Positions 9,456 to 24,200 of a stretch of 27,023 nt of DNA are shown here, piece after piece. This DNA comes from Paramacrobiotus richtersi (lineage: Eukaryota; Tardigrada; Eutardigrada; Parachela; Macrobiotidae): positions 1 to 27,023 of the forward strand of contig JAQGAU010000501.1 in the NCBI GenBank assembly GCA_034698045.1, in the 5' to 3' direction. The position numbers and the translations under genes are program-made. Within the stretch, counting starts at the first letter, position 1. Each line of letters starts with the position of its first letter. Below the pieces are notes generated by a model, which saw only the letters and a list, made by a program, of their open reading frames with translations, was not told the origin of the DNA and searched no databases.

Positions 9456-12400
9456 TTACACAGAAGATCCATCCGTAGAGAAGTTTGGCGTCCAAATGCA
9501 CACTTGACGGTCTTTCTCCAGACCACCAGAGGCAATACACGGCGAAAAGGGATGACAGGCCGTCGATATGACTACAAGCACAAACTCAACTACAGGTAAT
9601 TCACAATGCGAAGAAAATTATGTAAAACAAATTGTGCAAAAACTGAAAATTTTCAACGCCTGCTTTTACGTAATTTGCATCAGTATTCCAATCTCTAATA
9701 TTTTCAGACTATTCGCTGTGAAAATTTACAGCGCCATTGTAAGCTAAACACAACTAGCAATCGAGCTTATGATTTAATTTTTAAATATTCCATATTACCA
9801 GCGATTTTTCCCAATAATTTTGTTTTTTAATTTCCAATTTTTTCTTCTCTAAATTTGATCACTTATTTGTGCACGAATACAAGAAGTACCGTGCACTAAA
9901 AACGTCTACTAACCGGCATCGGTGTGGGCCTCCAATGTGTGCAGAATCCGCCGCGAAGTGACATCCCAAATATAAACCTAAAAAATGTTATATCGTATTC
10001 GATTCATCAGTTAGCTCTTAATTCAACAATATTTTATTATATTTGTTTATAGGCAATAAATTATTTCTTGTTTTGTGCATTACCGCATTTATATATTTTT
10101 TTATCTATGTTTCTTGTTTATTTATTACAGCTGTTAATTTCTGTTTATTTAGTTTTATCATCATTATTCGATTATTTCATAATATTTTAGTTGTTTATGT
10201 TCAGCATTTATCCCTTTTGTCAATTACCGTATTGATTTATTTGTTCTCTATTTTAATATTTATTTACTGGTGCTATTATTTTTTATTTTTTTATTCTGAT
10301 TATCATTATTAATTTTCATAGTATATAAGTATTTATTCATATTCAACATTTGGTCCTTTTGTGAACTCCTGTATTTATTTATATTTATTTATATGTTTAT
10401 CTATTTCTATTATTTATTTATTGGTAATATTAACTTTTTCATTTTTTTTATTCTTATTATCATTATTTCATAATACTTTATTATTTGTTCATATTCAACA
10501 TTTATTCCTTTTGTGAACTACTGTACATTTATTTACATGTTTATCTATTTTTATTATTTATGTATCGGTAACATTAATTTTATTTGTTTTTATTATCATT
10601 ATTTATTATTTTACCTTATGATCTTCTGATCCCGACACAATCCAGGCGCCGGTGCCGCTGCTGCCACTAAACGTAAGAAAACTGGAAGAAATGCAGTATG
10701 TATCATTCGCATGGCCCTGGTAGATCTTTTTGGCTCGGTTCCGCAGATAATCCGTCATCTTAATTGTGCCTGGAAATTATAACATGCTGTGCAACAAAAA
10801 TATTCATCGAAGCTAAAAAACGGTAGATTATTCACACAACAAAAGTCGCAAAATAAATTAAGTTTATTATCATTTATTCTTAATGACTAACGCTACACAG
10901 AAAAAAACAAAAACAACACAACAATTCCGACCAAATGTGCAGCGTAAATACGTAATAAATCATCGCATCAAAATTCCCAATTTTTGTTCAAAAACTTCTG
11001 ATAGAAAATTTTTAAGGAAAATTAATAGTTTTAATGTTTTTTTATCTTTCACTGGTGCTAATAAAAAACTACTGACGTGTTCGGTTAACCAAAAAAATAC
11101 AAATCAGTTTCCGGAAAAATTAAAAAAATAAATACACCGAACAAAAAAAAGTGAAATTCTCAAAACAGTAACTGCAAAAATCAATAACACCAAGAATAAA
11201 TAATCCAAAAAAATTCAAACAAACATTCGTTTTTTTAATATTAATTGATTTTAATTCTGATGTTTGATTCTTTTGTAAAATCATTTTAATTTACTGGAAT
11301 TATTCCAAGCAAGAACAAAATCCGAAGGCACGTAGATAACATAAAAAATTATAATAAATAAATAAATACACTGCATTTCGCACAGAATACCGATAAATCC
11401 CTTAAAAATAAACAAAAAGTATCACATACCATTCATATGCGACGCGAGAATGTACCGTCCATTGGGCGCGAACGTGGCACACCCCACGGGCGTGCTCTTC
11501 TGTTCCACCAGGGTTTTGAGGAGATTCCCGGTGGACACATCCCAAATCCGACACAATCCATCAGTGCTGGCCGTTAGCACAATACTGGCATCCCGGTGAA
11601 ACTCCACCGACGAGACGGGCGAGAAATGCGCCCGCGTCACACTGCGGACCGCCCGCCCACTCCGCACATCCCACAACATCAGCGAGCCGTCTTCACCGCC
11701 CGTGGCGACCATATTTCCCTGTCAGATAGTATTCTTCATCATAGATAGGATTTTTCCAGTTTGTATTCTGTATTTACGATAACTGCTCTTTTTACTGGCA
11801 GTTCCGTACTATTATTATGAATTACACTATTATTCAGATTCTCTTCTATTAATTTTGATAAATTTCTCAACTGTTTTTGATGTCTGTTTTTTTTTGTTAT
11901 TTTCTTATCTTCACCGCTGTAATATATGATATTTTTTCAACATTCACGTTCTCTCTTCCTTTTTTATTAGATAAATTTTTCGTTTGTTTTTTGCTGGTTC
12001 TATTTTTTTGCTTTCAGAACTGCTCTTATAATTTAATATTATTTTTAAGATTCACTTCTCTCTTACTTTTTCATTGAATAAATTCCCCAGCTGGTTCGTT
12101 TGTTAACCAGCTCACTGAATCCCAACTTAATAATAGTACCAAACTTTTGTCCTTTTAGGAATCCCCAATTATTGTTTCATGACTTCCAAAAACTGCTACT
12201 AATTCAAAATGTGTAACATATTATCATAACAAAAATGGAAATTATGCATTTATATCAAAACTCATTGTGAAGCCAGATTTTTATTGCAACTGCATTTGAC
12301 ATTTCCTCATCTGGAATTCTTCATCGTAAATACTGTTATCGTTTCAAAAAAAAACTATCGAAAACCTTTTCACATCGGCGATATTCATTAATCCAGAGTG

Positions 12401-14050
12401 AACCGAGTCGGCCTGTTCAAGGATGGTTAAGCCACTGTTCTACGACATCCCGCACAACTACCATGCTAAATGAACGCAGCGAAAAAAACTCTGAACACCG
12501 CTCCATCTCATTGTATGACACTAAACAAAAAATCAAAAAAAATATTTTCAAAACAGCGTTCGAAAATAATCTTAAAATCAGCTTGTGCTTTAGTAAGAAA
12601 AAATCACAACATCAGGAGAAGATCTGATCAAACCCCAGAGAGAATACCTATTAGAGAAAAAGACCGTACAATAATAATTATTATGACAGGCAACTGCGCT
12701 AAAATAAATAAACTGCAATGAAAATTATGCTAAAAAGTAATTACATCAACAAAACACAATCAGCAGCAAGCAAAACAACCACAAATAAAAATAAGTAAAC
12801 TTGCAAGATTAGGTATGATTACAATGGATAAACATTCCAATACATGATAATCCATACCACATATAAATCAATACAAATTCTAAGTAAATATATTACACTA
12901 ACCCAAAATAATACAAACCACAGTAGCCCAAAAATTAAATAAAACTAAACCAAATAAAATTATATGTCAATAAATAATTCAAAGAAGCAGAACTAATAAA
13001 TTACAAACATGACTTAAAAATACCAGCGAAGAAAACAATTATCAATACCTGAATATTCCAGCCACAGCTAAACACACACATGGTGTGTCCCTTGAGCGTC
13101 CCAATCTTCTTGACACTGCTGGCATCCCACACCTTCCCTTTACAATCATCCGCCACCGTGAGAAAGTACCGTCCATCACCGCTACATCGGAGATCGTTAA
13201 TGCCTAATCCGTGACCGATCACCTACAATACTTCAAGTATTAAGTATTTAGTATTAAGTATTAATGCAGCGCGACAATGATACAAAACGATAACTGCACG
13301 AGCATATATAAATAAAACTATCAGAAATGATTCTAATATTACAAACAAAAAAAGAAAAATATATATGATAATACAGAAAATTCGGGACATAGAAAAAGAA
13401 ATAAAAATTTCAAATTATACCCAGTTTCATAAATTTATTTCAATCAATTTATTTATTTTTTTATCTCTTTCGCTTTCAGAAAAATTGTATTGTAATTCCT
13501 TTTACCTTCAGGCAATGCATTATTATTTCTGCCATCTAAGTTCAATACTCATTTAATTCGTTTTTTTCTCCAAAAAGATGATTTGACGATCGTTTTGCGT
13601 CAAAAAGTGATCCACTTCCAGCACCACTGAAATCACCAGTACGGTACAAACCTCCCTAACCCTCACCTGCTTCACATTCCTCCCCTCGGCCACATCCCAC
13701 ACAATCAAATTCCTATCAGCTCCCGCACTCAACAGCGCCTTCCCACCCGGATGAAACCGTACAGCGGACACCCCTCGTGTATGCCCCGTCAGTTTCCGAC
13801 AGGTCCAGGGGGTCTGCGGAGTCAGGGGGGACGCTTGGGGCGCGGGGGGTCGCAGAAGTGCCCGCGGGGTCGCGGCGCGGAACCCCGTCCCTGGGACGGA
13901 ACGGAGGAGGATGGAATCGGGTGGGGGAGTGGGCTTGGTGCGTAGTTTGAGGCGCGGGATGGTGGGGGCCTGGGGGATGCGGAAGGGGAGCTGCATGGGG
14001 ATCTCGGGGCTGAGGGGGCGCTCCGTGTGGGGCCCCGGTTGGGTGGACAT
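9456..14050 (-). CDS. WDR5-like seven-blade WD40 protein (six exons)
   Basis: The exons, all phase-matched, are 14050-13667, 13222-13049, 11718-11430, 10769-10615, 9977-9914 and 9571-9456, giving about 393 residues. An in-frame ATG at 14086 would add 12. After a Pro-rich N-terminus of about 85 residues come seven WD40 blades. They include LTGHTRGVSAVRFHP, GHGLGINDLRCSGDGRYF, LKGHTMCVFSC, DGLCRIWDVSTGNLLKTL, WIVSGSEDHKVYIWDV and VISTACHP, the last three being strong WDR5 signatures. WDR5 is the scaffold of MLL/SET1 histone H3K4 methyltransferase complexes and binds Arg in WIN motifs. Divergence is marked: human WDR5 has YCIF (Phe263, WIN pocket) where this protein reads YCIS, whereas the VF of the Phe133 site is kept. 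It may be a specialised paralogue rather than WDR5 itself. It is convergent with the kinase locus. Confidence 0.85.
9978..13666. other. Long low-complexity introns of the WDR5-like gene
   Basis: The introns (9978-10614, 10770-11429, 11719-13048, 13223-13666) are extremely AT-rich and switch between T-rich and A-rich runs on the plus strand: T-rich at about 10030-10610 and 11750-12100, A-rich at about 10780-11420 and 12450-13050. Short open frames inside them are compositional and lack family resemblance. A tandem AGTATT-type repeat lies at about 13228-13262. Confidence 0.55.
12428..12460 (+). repeat. Dispersed repeat, copy 1
   Basis: TAAGCCACTGTTCTACGACA and the following bases (TC-x-CGCA-x-AACT) occur here inside a WDR5-like intron and again at 14895-14926, in the same orientation. 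Confidence 0.5.
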
Positions 14051-14431
14051 TGTCGGGCATGGAGGTGGATTAATCAGTAACTGCATACGTTGTAGGATAA
14101 TCAGGACGTTAAATTATCGAACAGTGCCTGTTTGGTGGCAAGAAATCCAGCAAACAGTCCGCTCAGTAAAAACGGGATAATGCCAAATGGTGAAATTCAG
14201 GTTGGGTGAAAGGCGTTATACCGTCACGCTCGCTGAAAATGTACGAAACTGCATAATTTTTTATCGCACGAAAATGTCGACATGCAATAATAACAAATTC
14301 TACGGATAACGAAAAAAATGAAGACTGCAAAAGGACCAAAATCTTCGAGAAAACTCAAAAGTTGGTGCGACGAAGAATTTTCATCGATGATGAATGCCTT
14401 TGTTGCAACTTGTCGGATGGGCCCGTGCCGA

Positions 14432-14457
14432 GCTATGCCACAGGCCTGTGGCATAGC
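14432..14457. repeat. Perfect 26-bp palindrome without spacer
   Basis: GCTATGCCACAGG at 14432-14444 is followed immediately by its exact reverse complement at 14445-14457. The symmetry stops sharply on both sides. It lies about 380 bp upstream of the WDR5-like start codon. Confidence 0.6.
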
Positions 14458-14894
14458 CTGGCGAAATTGACCCCACGATGCACATCGTGATAAAGTACGG
14501 TACCTGACCTGGGCATTCTGAGGCCTAAAAGCGCGCTAACGTTTTTGATTTAGATTGTGTAGAAAAGTAATGCAAAATATTCAAAATCTGTCCTTCTTCT
14601 ACTAAATTTTATTTAATGTTTTGTATAAATCATCAACTGCTACATAACTTACAATGTCAGTGAAATATTGCAACCGAATAAACTGCACAATAAAATGCGC
14701 CACTGAAAAATTAAATCATGCAGTAAGTTATTATTTTAATTAACTGATTATTTAGCACTTCTTACAACAGTTAATACATACTGTTCGCGATTAAAAAAAT
14801 TCTTGTTGTTACTGAAACCTTTTCCAAATCGATATTATTGACTTTAGAGCTAGGCGCATGCGTACTACAGAATCCGGAAGCAAATTAGAATGCG

Positions 14895-14926
14895 TAAGCC
14901 ACTGTTCTACGACATCTCGCATAACT
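14895..14926 (+). repeat. Dispersed repeat, copy 2
   Basis: It matches 12428-12460 over 22 identical bases and then at most of the next ten, and is intergenic. The flanks are unrelated. Confidence 0.5.
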
Positions 14927-15758
14927 GCATTAATGCAAAGAAAGTTCATGATGAATGAATGAGACAGTCCTCGCTTCCACCATAGTATTACGGTAGCAGT
15001 GCAGTATTACTATTAAATTATTATTATTAGTATAGCATCATTATTAAAAATTATCATTATTACAATTATTATTAATAATATTAATAATATTAAAAATAAT
15101 CTAGAAAGTAAATAAAAATTTTATGATATTTGATAATACCGTACGTAACTGATTTAATCGATTCATATTGATCTGTTCTGTGGCTGCTGCAGTAACAAAA
15201 TGCTAATTAGCGTGAATATTGTGTTTATTAATATCGATCCAGGCAATACGGATCGCAATACAATACCCACCATTCTTTTCTTTGTTGCCCTCACCGAACG
15301 ATATAGCCGGGTAATTAATTATATATAAAGTGACCTTGGTTGCACGCAAATTAAACGTCTTATTGTTAACTTCATTTGCACATAATAGTATTATACAAGC
15401 ATTTAAGAGTCATTAACAGCTACTCATTTATTACATATCATTTACATAAGACAAGCCTGACATTCCGACCCGGACGTTTTTGATAACAAATCCACTGATA
15501 ACACTTTTACCGACCATGCATTTTCACAGTAATCGCTGGGGATTTATGTACAATTCCAATGAAAATTGCTTCTTGAAGACTGATCCCTGACCTAACATAT
15601 TGATTCATCGAATTATTTAACTACTCAAAATTCGGATATAAACCGCTGTTAATCGGTCTTTAAAATCAGATCATAGTTCTTTGAGTTTTTGCACTGTGCA
15701 GACGGACGTTTGTAGAGAACTGTTATTAGTCGCATTTACTGTGAAGCATTCCTGTAAA

Positions 15759-16755
15759 ATGTTTCGATTTCTGTGCCTTTTTGCCGTTCTCTACACTGTC
15801 ACCGGTGTTCCGGTCAGTTTCCCCTTTCCCACCTTTAAGCCATGGGGACCCCTCTTTCCCGAGGTATGTACGGATGTTATGATTGAATTTTAGTAAATTT
15901 ATTGGCTTCATAAATGTTTCGGATTTGTTAGTGTATGTACATATGTAACTTTTCCGAATTAGTAGATTATTGTAAATAATATGTACGAGTATTAACTTCC
16001 TATGAATTGAATTGATCAGCAGACCCACTGAATGTATTACAAAATATTATTGTTTTACTGTAAACTTTTTACAGGTTTATATAATGATATCGTAATTATC
16101 GTTAGATTAATTAATAAATTGATTAGATTTATTAATTAAATTTATTAATTCGTTATTACTGAAAATAAATTAGCAATAATTTGTTGTCAATTTATTATTA
16201 TTTAATATACATTTATTATTTAATTATTTCTATTTATTATAGATTTGTTATTTAATTTTATATTGTTAGATTTAATTTAGCCTTTCGATTACTCTGGGTT
16301 TCATGTCATGCGATTTTGTTATCCTTTCGTTGTTCCATATTTTTGATGCATTTTTCCTGTTATTGCACATATACATTAATTTTATAGTCAGAATTCTTTA
16401 CGTTTTTTTATCTTATCTCATTGTTTTCCAGGTCGTCCCACCGGAAGTGAACCCCATCACCAGTGACAACGTTTGCGCGGTGCTGTACCACGAGAAAAAC
16501 TTTGCCGGCAAGACCATCACCGTCGAGAAAGGTCACGACGCACCGTTCGCCGCGGAGGACCAAGGCCAGATGCGCTCGGCCGTGTTAGCACCGGGATGCA
16601 CTCTGCAGACCTATACCCGAACCGCGCAGGGCTCTCAGACATGCAGTACCGCCTTGGCAGCTGGAGGGGATTTTGGCTACTTTAACACCCAGTTTAGCTG
16701 TCAGAATGTTAAATGCTTCTGTGTTAACCCAAATGCACGTGTTGCGGGGTTTTAG
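15759..16755 (+). CDS. Secreted single-domain betagamma-crystallin-like protein
   Basis: Exon 1 (15759-15863) begins MFRFLCLFAVLYTVTG, a typical signal peptide, followed by a short Pro/Phe-rich stretch. A phase-0 GTATGT donor and TTTTCCAG acceptor join exon 2 (16432-16755); the product has 142 residues. Exon 2 encodes one compact cysteine-rich domain. It starts CAVLYHEKNFAGKTI, matching the aromatic-x4-aromatic-x-G signature of a betagamma-crystallin Greek key, and continues with DQGQMRSAVLAPGC, FGYFNT and C-terminal VKCFC. The same domain ends the two astacins at 17618-20323 and 25305-26840. The acidic/Ser motif resembles the crystallin Ca2+ site (D-x-x-S-S) but is degenerate here. The role is unknown; it may bind the same extracellular target as the peptidases. 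Confidence 0.75.
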
Positions 16756-17617
16756 TCGACAAGTGACGTTTTTTGTGGCTCCTCGTTCTAGAGTTGTGTA
16801 TCCGAGAAACAGTACGAGATCAATATCTCGTATGAGATCAATAAAAAGCAGAGATTATGGTAACAGAAAGGCCAATATATTGTTAAATAAACAAGTAAAT
16901 AAACAAACAAGCAATCTGTAATAAATAATAAATTAACATTAAATTATAGCTAGTTTACATTAAGTAATAATCAGTAATAAATCTATAAAAAATAATTAAT
17001 AAATAACCCAATAAATAATAAATAACCCAATAAAAAAAGTAATAATGTTTAGTAGTAAATTCAGGAATTCTGAACACTCTCGAGCGTGACAGTTTTTGTT
17101 ATAAACTTATCAGTTACTTGTGTTACTTCTGTTTGTTATCAGTTACTTCTGCTATCAGCACGGATAGCATGGTGTATTTGTGTATACTACAGCTAACATA
17201 TATCTGCATACATTTTATTATAAATTCTGTCCTCTATGCTTCTTACTATCAAATGAATGGGAACTTATCATGCGACATGAAGATCCTGACCACATTCCAA
17301 ACAAAAGATCTTTGTTGAGTTACTACCGATACCAAATGTCACACTGACCGATAAATACACAAATGAGTACGCTAAATACGTATTTGTCTACCAAGAAGTA
17401 TCAAAACATTATTGTCTAATTATTCAAAAAGGTCAAAGTCAACCAACCACCAAGAAATAAACCTATTCAGATGTACGATAAACATTCGATAAGATTCTAT
17501 TGTCTGTACGTCAGTTGTCACCAGCTACACATTCTGCTGTCAGCCAGACGATTTCCGCATTTAAAAACTAGTAGCCATTCATCGCGGGTTGTCAGAAGTT
17601 TTCCCTTCGAAAATAAA
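16756..17617. other. Spacer between two secreted-protein genes
   Basis: It is AT-rich with AATAAAC-type low-complexity repeats around 16860-17040. No gene or clear TATA box is found. The AATAAA at 16840 is listed separately. Confidence 0.45.
16840..16845 (+). terminator. Poly(A) signal of the crystallin-like gene
   Basis: AATAAA lies about 85 bases after the TAG at 16753-16755. Confidence 0.55.
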
Positions 17618-20323
<2,706 letters not shown>

Positions 20324-21288
20324 ATGTACATGGTGTAGCTTGCCTCTCTGATTGACGTTGGGAAAAAGAGGTTTGCGATCTTACTGTGATAAATAAAAAC
20401 AACTGTAATAAGGCTTTCGCATTATGTATTGACGATATATATCAAACTTTGGTGCAGCGCCTTCCGTCCATATGCTCTCCAAGGTCGCCACAGTGTACCT
20501 GATGTAGTTTTCGTGTCGTTTCCTTTGATTACATTAATTTTTGCCTGACTGCTGCACTAGTACGAATGTCAGCGATATTCAACCTACAGTATGTGACGTG
20601 CGTACATACTGTAATTGTAAGATTTGTTAGCTTTCTACATACAGCACTAGCTTATTTCTGAACGATGCGGTGCTAAATACAGATGTCTCGACTACAATGA
20701 TAACACTACATGTATATGAGTTATCAGACATTTATAATTCAAAACGGATGACGCATTTGTTTTCTTCTGATAATATTATAGTGGTAAAAAAGTAGTCTCT
20801 TTCAGATGATTTATGACTCTGTATCCAAATAAGCGTTCAGTAACCATACAGGCATACATCATACAGGCAATAATCAGAGTGTACAGGCATACTTTGTAAC
20901 TAAAGTTTTTATGTTGTAAACAACGCACTGTTAGTCGGTTACTTATGTGCATATACTGCAGCAAACCACAGCTGCCGAAAGAGAAGTCTGGAAATACGTA
21001 CGATTACTCTGGTTGCTTGGCTACAATCTTACTGATCCAGTTTATTCGGAACACCGTCCTCGAAATCGCGTCGGTGACGACGTTTAGCGTGACTGTCTGC
21101 CTACGTGCCTTAGCAATACGCATCGAAACAACAACAGTCTGCAGACCACGTTCGTGTTTACTCTCTTCAAATACCTGATGCAGATCGTTTCCCTCTGATT
21201 ATACTGTCTGCACGTGGGCGTGTAATTCCACCTTATTTCACTCCCACACTTGCCTTTCATTTCCACCGTAGTTTCTCAGCTGTTTACC
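20324..21288. other. Intergenic stretch after the astacin gene
   Basis: Apart from the AATAAA at 20392 I see no gene, RNA or strong repeat. The last 100 bases before the zinc-finger start are pyrimidine-rich. Confidence 0.45.
20392..20397 (+). terminator. Poly(A) signal of the active astacin gene
   Basis: AATAAA lies about 70 bases after the TAG at 20321-20323. Confidence 0.6.
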
Positions 21289-24200
21289 ATGTCGGAAACG
21301 GGAACTAGCAGCGTCATGGCCGTTGATCCGAGCACCTCGGTCAGTCATGCCACGTCGAATGGTCAAGGTACGGTGGGTGGCGTTTCAGTCAAAGAACGTC
21401 CGTTTTCTTTAAAATCGATTAAAACGTTAAATTATGAGTGCTAGACTGCAAAATTACACAGAATCTGGGTCCATTGATTGTAATTAAATAAATTAACTTA
21501 TAAGTTATAACATTACATTTGTTTATAATAATTTTGTTCTAAGTTATTACGCACAATTGACATGTATTTTAATGCGCAGGATCGCATCTGTCAGCAATGC
21601 TGGAATCCATTACGAAATCGGTTACGGATCTCCTGTACGATAAAGAAACAAGCAAAGGTACCAGTACGCATGATCTATCTGGCTTGCCGCGTGTGACTAT
21701 TTTGTGGACGTACTGGATTACTTTGTAGCTACCATCGTCACGCTGCAGGCTCAAATAACGACTCTACAGCAAGAAATTGAAGAAAGGAAAGCAACCGAAC
21801 AAGCCAAGACACTGCTGGCTGAGCAGCTGGACGAGACCAACCGACAACTGAAAGAGACCTCCCGACTGCTTGACGACCTGACAGCCAAGAACATCCAGCT
21901 GATGAAACTCAACTCGGCCTTCTACGAGTGTTTCGCCAGTAACCGCGAAGAAATGGAAAAGATCTTGGCCATATCCAGTTCTATTACGGGATCGCCGCAT
22001 GCTGCGATCCAGACGGTTGGCGCAGTCCCGGAGGTGCCAGCTGCAGCGTAAGTGTTTGTTTCCATTATCGGCTCTTGTCAACGTGACAGCATTCTTGCAT
22101 AAGCTGGTTCATAACGTGTATTTCATAAAACTGCGATCTGGCAGACCCAGTACCCGACAGACCCGATAGCATTTCTAGGCATAGCGGCCGTGTAAACAAC
22201 GAATTCTTATCTTAGCGCAGAATCCGGATTTTACAGTATAAGCTATCGATCCACTTTGCGGTTCTCTTCGCCGTTCGTTTATCCACACTTCCTAGCAATT
22301 ATTGGACATCCCTAATGCTAGCTTTTCTTTGTGCCTTGAAATAGGCAGTTCGTCGTAGTCGAGAAAGGTCAATCGTCTCCCGCAAAGACTTATTTTTTTG
22401 CTGCTTTTCAACGCACTTGGTAATTGAGCGATATTCGCCAAAAGAAATCAAATACTTGTTATAAACTAAAAATACTTGTTAAAGAATCATGAAAAACCTT
22501 GTGAAAATGTGCGGGGATTCCTGATTTAGACATTAAAGGTCACCTACCATTAATAATTATTGAAAAATGCACATTACGTAAACATTTAATTAATTAATTA
22601 AAAAACAACGATTGCCTGCTTATAAAGAGCAAGAATATAATCAGAGAATATCTCTTGGCGAATATCGCTCAATTACCAGGTACGTTGAAAAGCAGCAAAA
22701 AACTATCTACAAGTGCTAGTTATGTATACACAGTTTATAAACTGTCAACGGCTATATATGTACCTCATCAGTAGCATTGCTGCAGCACTCAGCAGTCAGT
22801 ACTCATCAGTCAGCAGTCCGCAATGGTGGTCAGCACTCATCAATGATGGCCGCTGGACGTTACTGATCACAAACGGTCATAAGCCCTTCCTGTTCATTAG
22901 TCTCAGCGTGAAGACTCTGATAATGTCCATACTTTCTTGAAATAACCGCTCGTTATCAACCAGCGCTCATTCTCCATAAATAAGCTAATTAGTAAGCTTT
23001 AATGAATCAAGACCAAAATGTTATTAGAAAAGTGTAAAAGCACCACAGTACGGGCAGACCCTACAAAAATGGTTCTGATCTACGGGGCATTCTCACGATG
23101 CTGTCTGCGTATAGAAAGGTTACTTATCGGGAACGAGTACCACGTCGTTTCGTTTACAGTAAGTGTCGTAAAATTTTATAACAAGTGTTACAGCAATTAT
23201 ACTACTTATCACTGATCACATCAACTTCTGTAAAACAGTAATTGAGCATGTCACAAAGAAACTTCACAATAACAGGTTACAGAATTAACTGATTAGTTAG
23301 TTACCGTAATTTATATTGATAATAATGCATAATATTACCAATGTTAATACACAAGACCGACCGAATTACGGACCCCCAACGAAATTCTTTTGAGTTCGTC
23401 ATGTAGACCGTTTTGGTCGAAAATAATTAAATTTCTTTTAAAACAAGCTAGAATAAAATACGGGCACTTCATGCATATTTTTGAAGAGACAAAGGAGCTA
23501 TTATGGTCCTTACAACTGTACAATTAGTACAATAATAAATTGTGTGGGAGATTGAAAAATAGTATGTATGTTTGTATGTATAGTATATGAAAAATAGTAC
23601 TAACAATAGACCAACTGCCGCAGATATGAAAGTTACTTTTAAAAACATGTAGAACATTGTTCTTTAAAACATCAATGAAGAATGGGCGCTGGTTGATCGC
23701 GTGTGTTATCTCAGGGAAGTATTGCATTATCAAAGGTCATCACGGCTGAGAAAAGTGAACAGGAAGGGATTTTGACCTTTAGTAATCAGTAACGATCATT
23801 GATGAGTGCTGACCAACAGTTGATGAGTGCTGACCACCATTGCGGACTGCTGACTGATGAGTACTGACTGCTGAGTGATGAGTGCTGACCAGCAATGCTG
23901 ACTGATGAGGTACATATATAGCCACTGTCAACCACGTCTTTACAGCGAACTGGAGCCAATGAACGAAGATCAAGTTGTGCCACAACTTGCTACAATGGAG
24001 ATGCCACCAGCTCCAAATCCGCTCGAGAGCTTTCTTCCAGCCTCCGAAGAACCAGTTACCAAAGAACCAGTTCCACCGACGGTCTCCTATCCAGAGCTGC
24101 CATTTCCGACAATTTCCGTGGAAGAGATCAAGATGGAGCTTGGCGGCGACGACATGCAGCCGGAAACATCCGACGGTATACGCCGTAGTAAGCGCGTGAC

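Larger units (their letters stand above)
14087..15758. other. Intergenic stretch, AT-rich
   Basis: No gene is recognised. It holds the perfect palindrome at 14432-14457, the second copy of the dispersed repeat at 14895, and an ATT-rich low-complexity run at about 15005-15110. An ATATATAAAG element near 15320 is too far from the next start (15759) to be a clear TATA box. Confidence 0.45.

Noticed and set aside
10043-10312. Hydrophobic 89-residue plus-strand frame resembling membrane helices
   Set aside because: It is translation of a T-rich intron block (Phe, Ile, Leu, Tyr codons); no start context or homology.
13716-14180. Long GC-rich open frames on both strands over the first WDR5-like exon
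   Set aside because: They are shadows of the Pro-rich coding exon; only the frame that runs into the WD40 blade and splices in phase is real.
22713-22940. Ser-rich frame inside the last zinc-finger intron
   Set aside because: It overlaps the left inverted arm of the transposon and repeats its tandem units.
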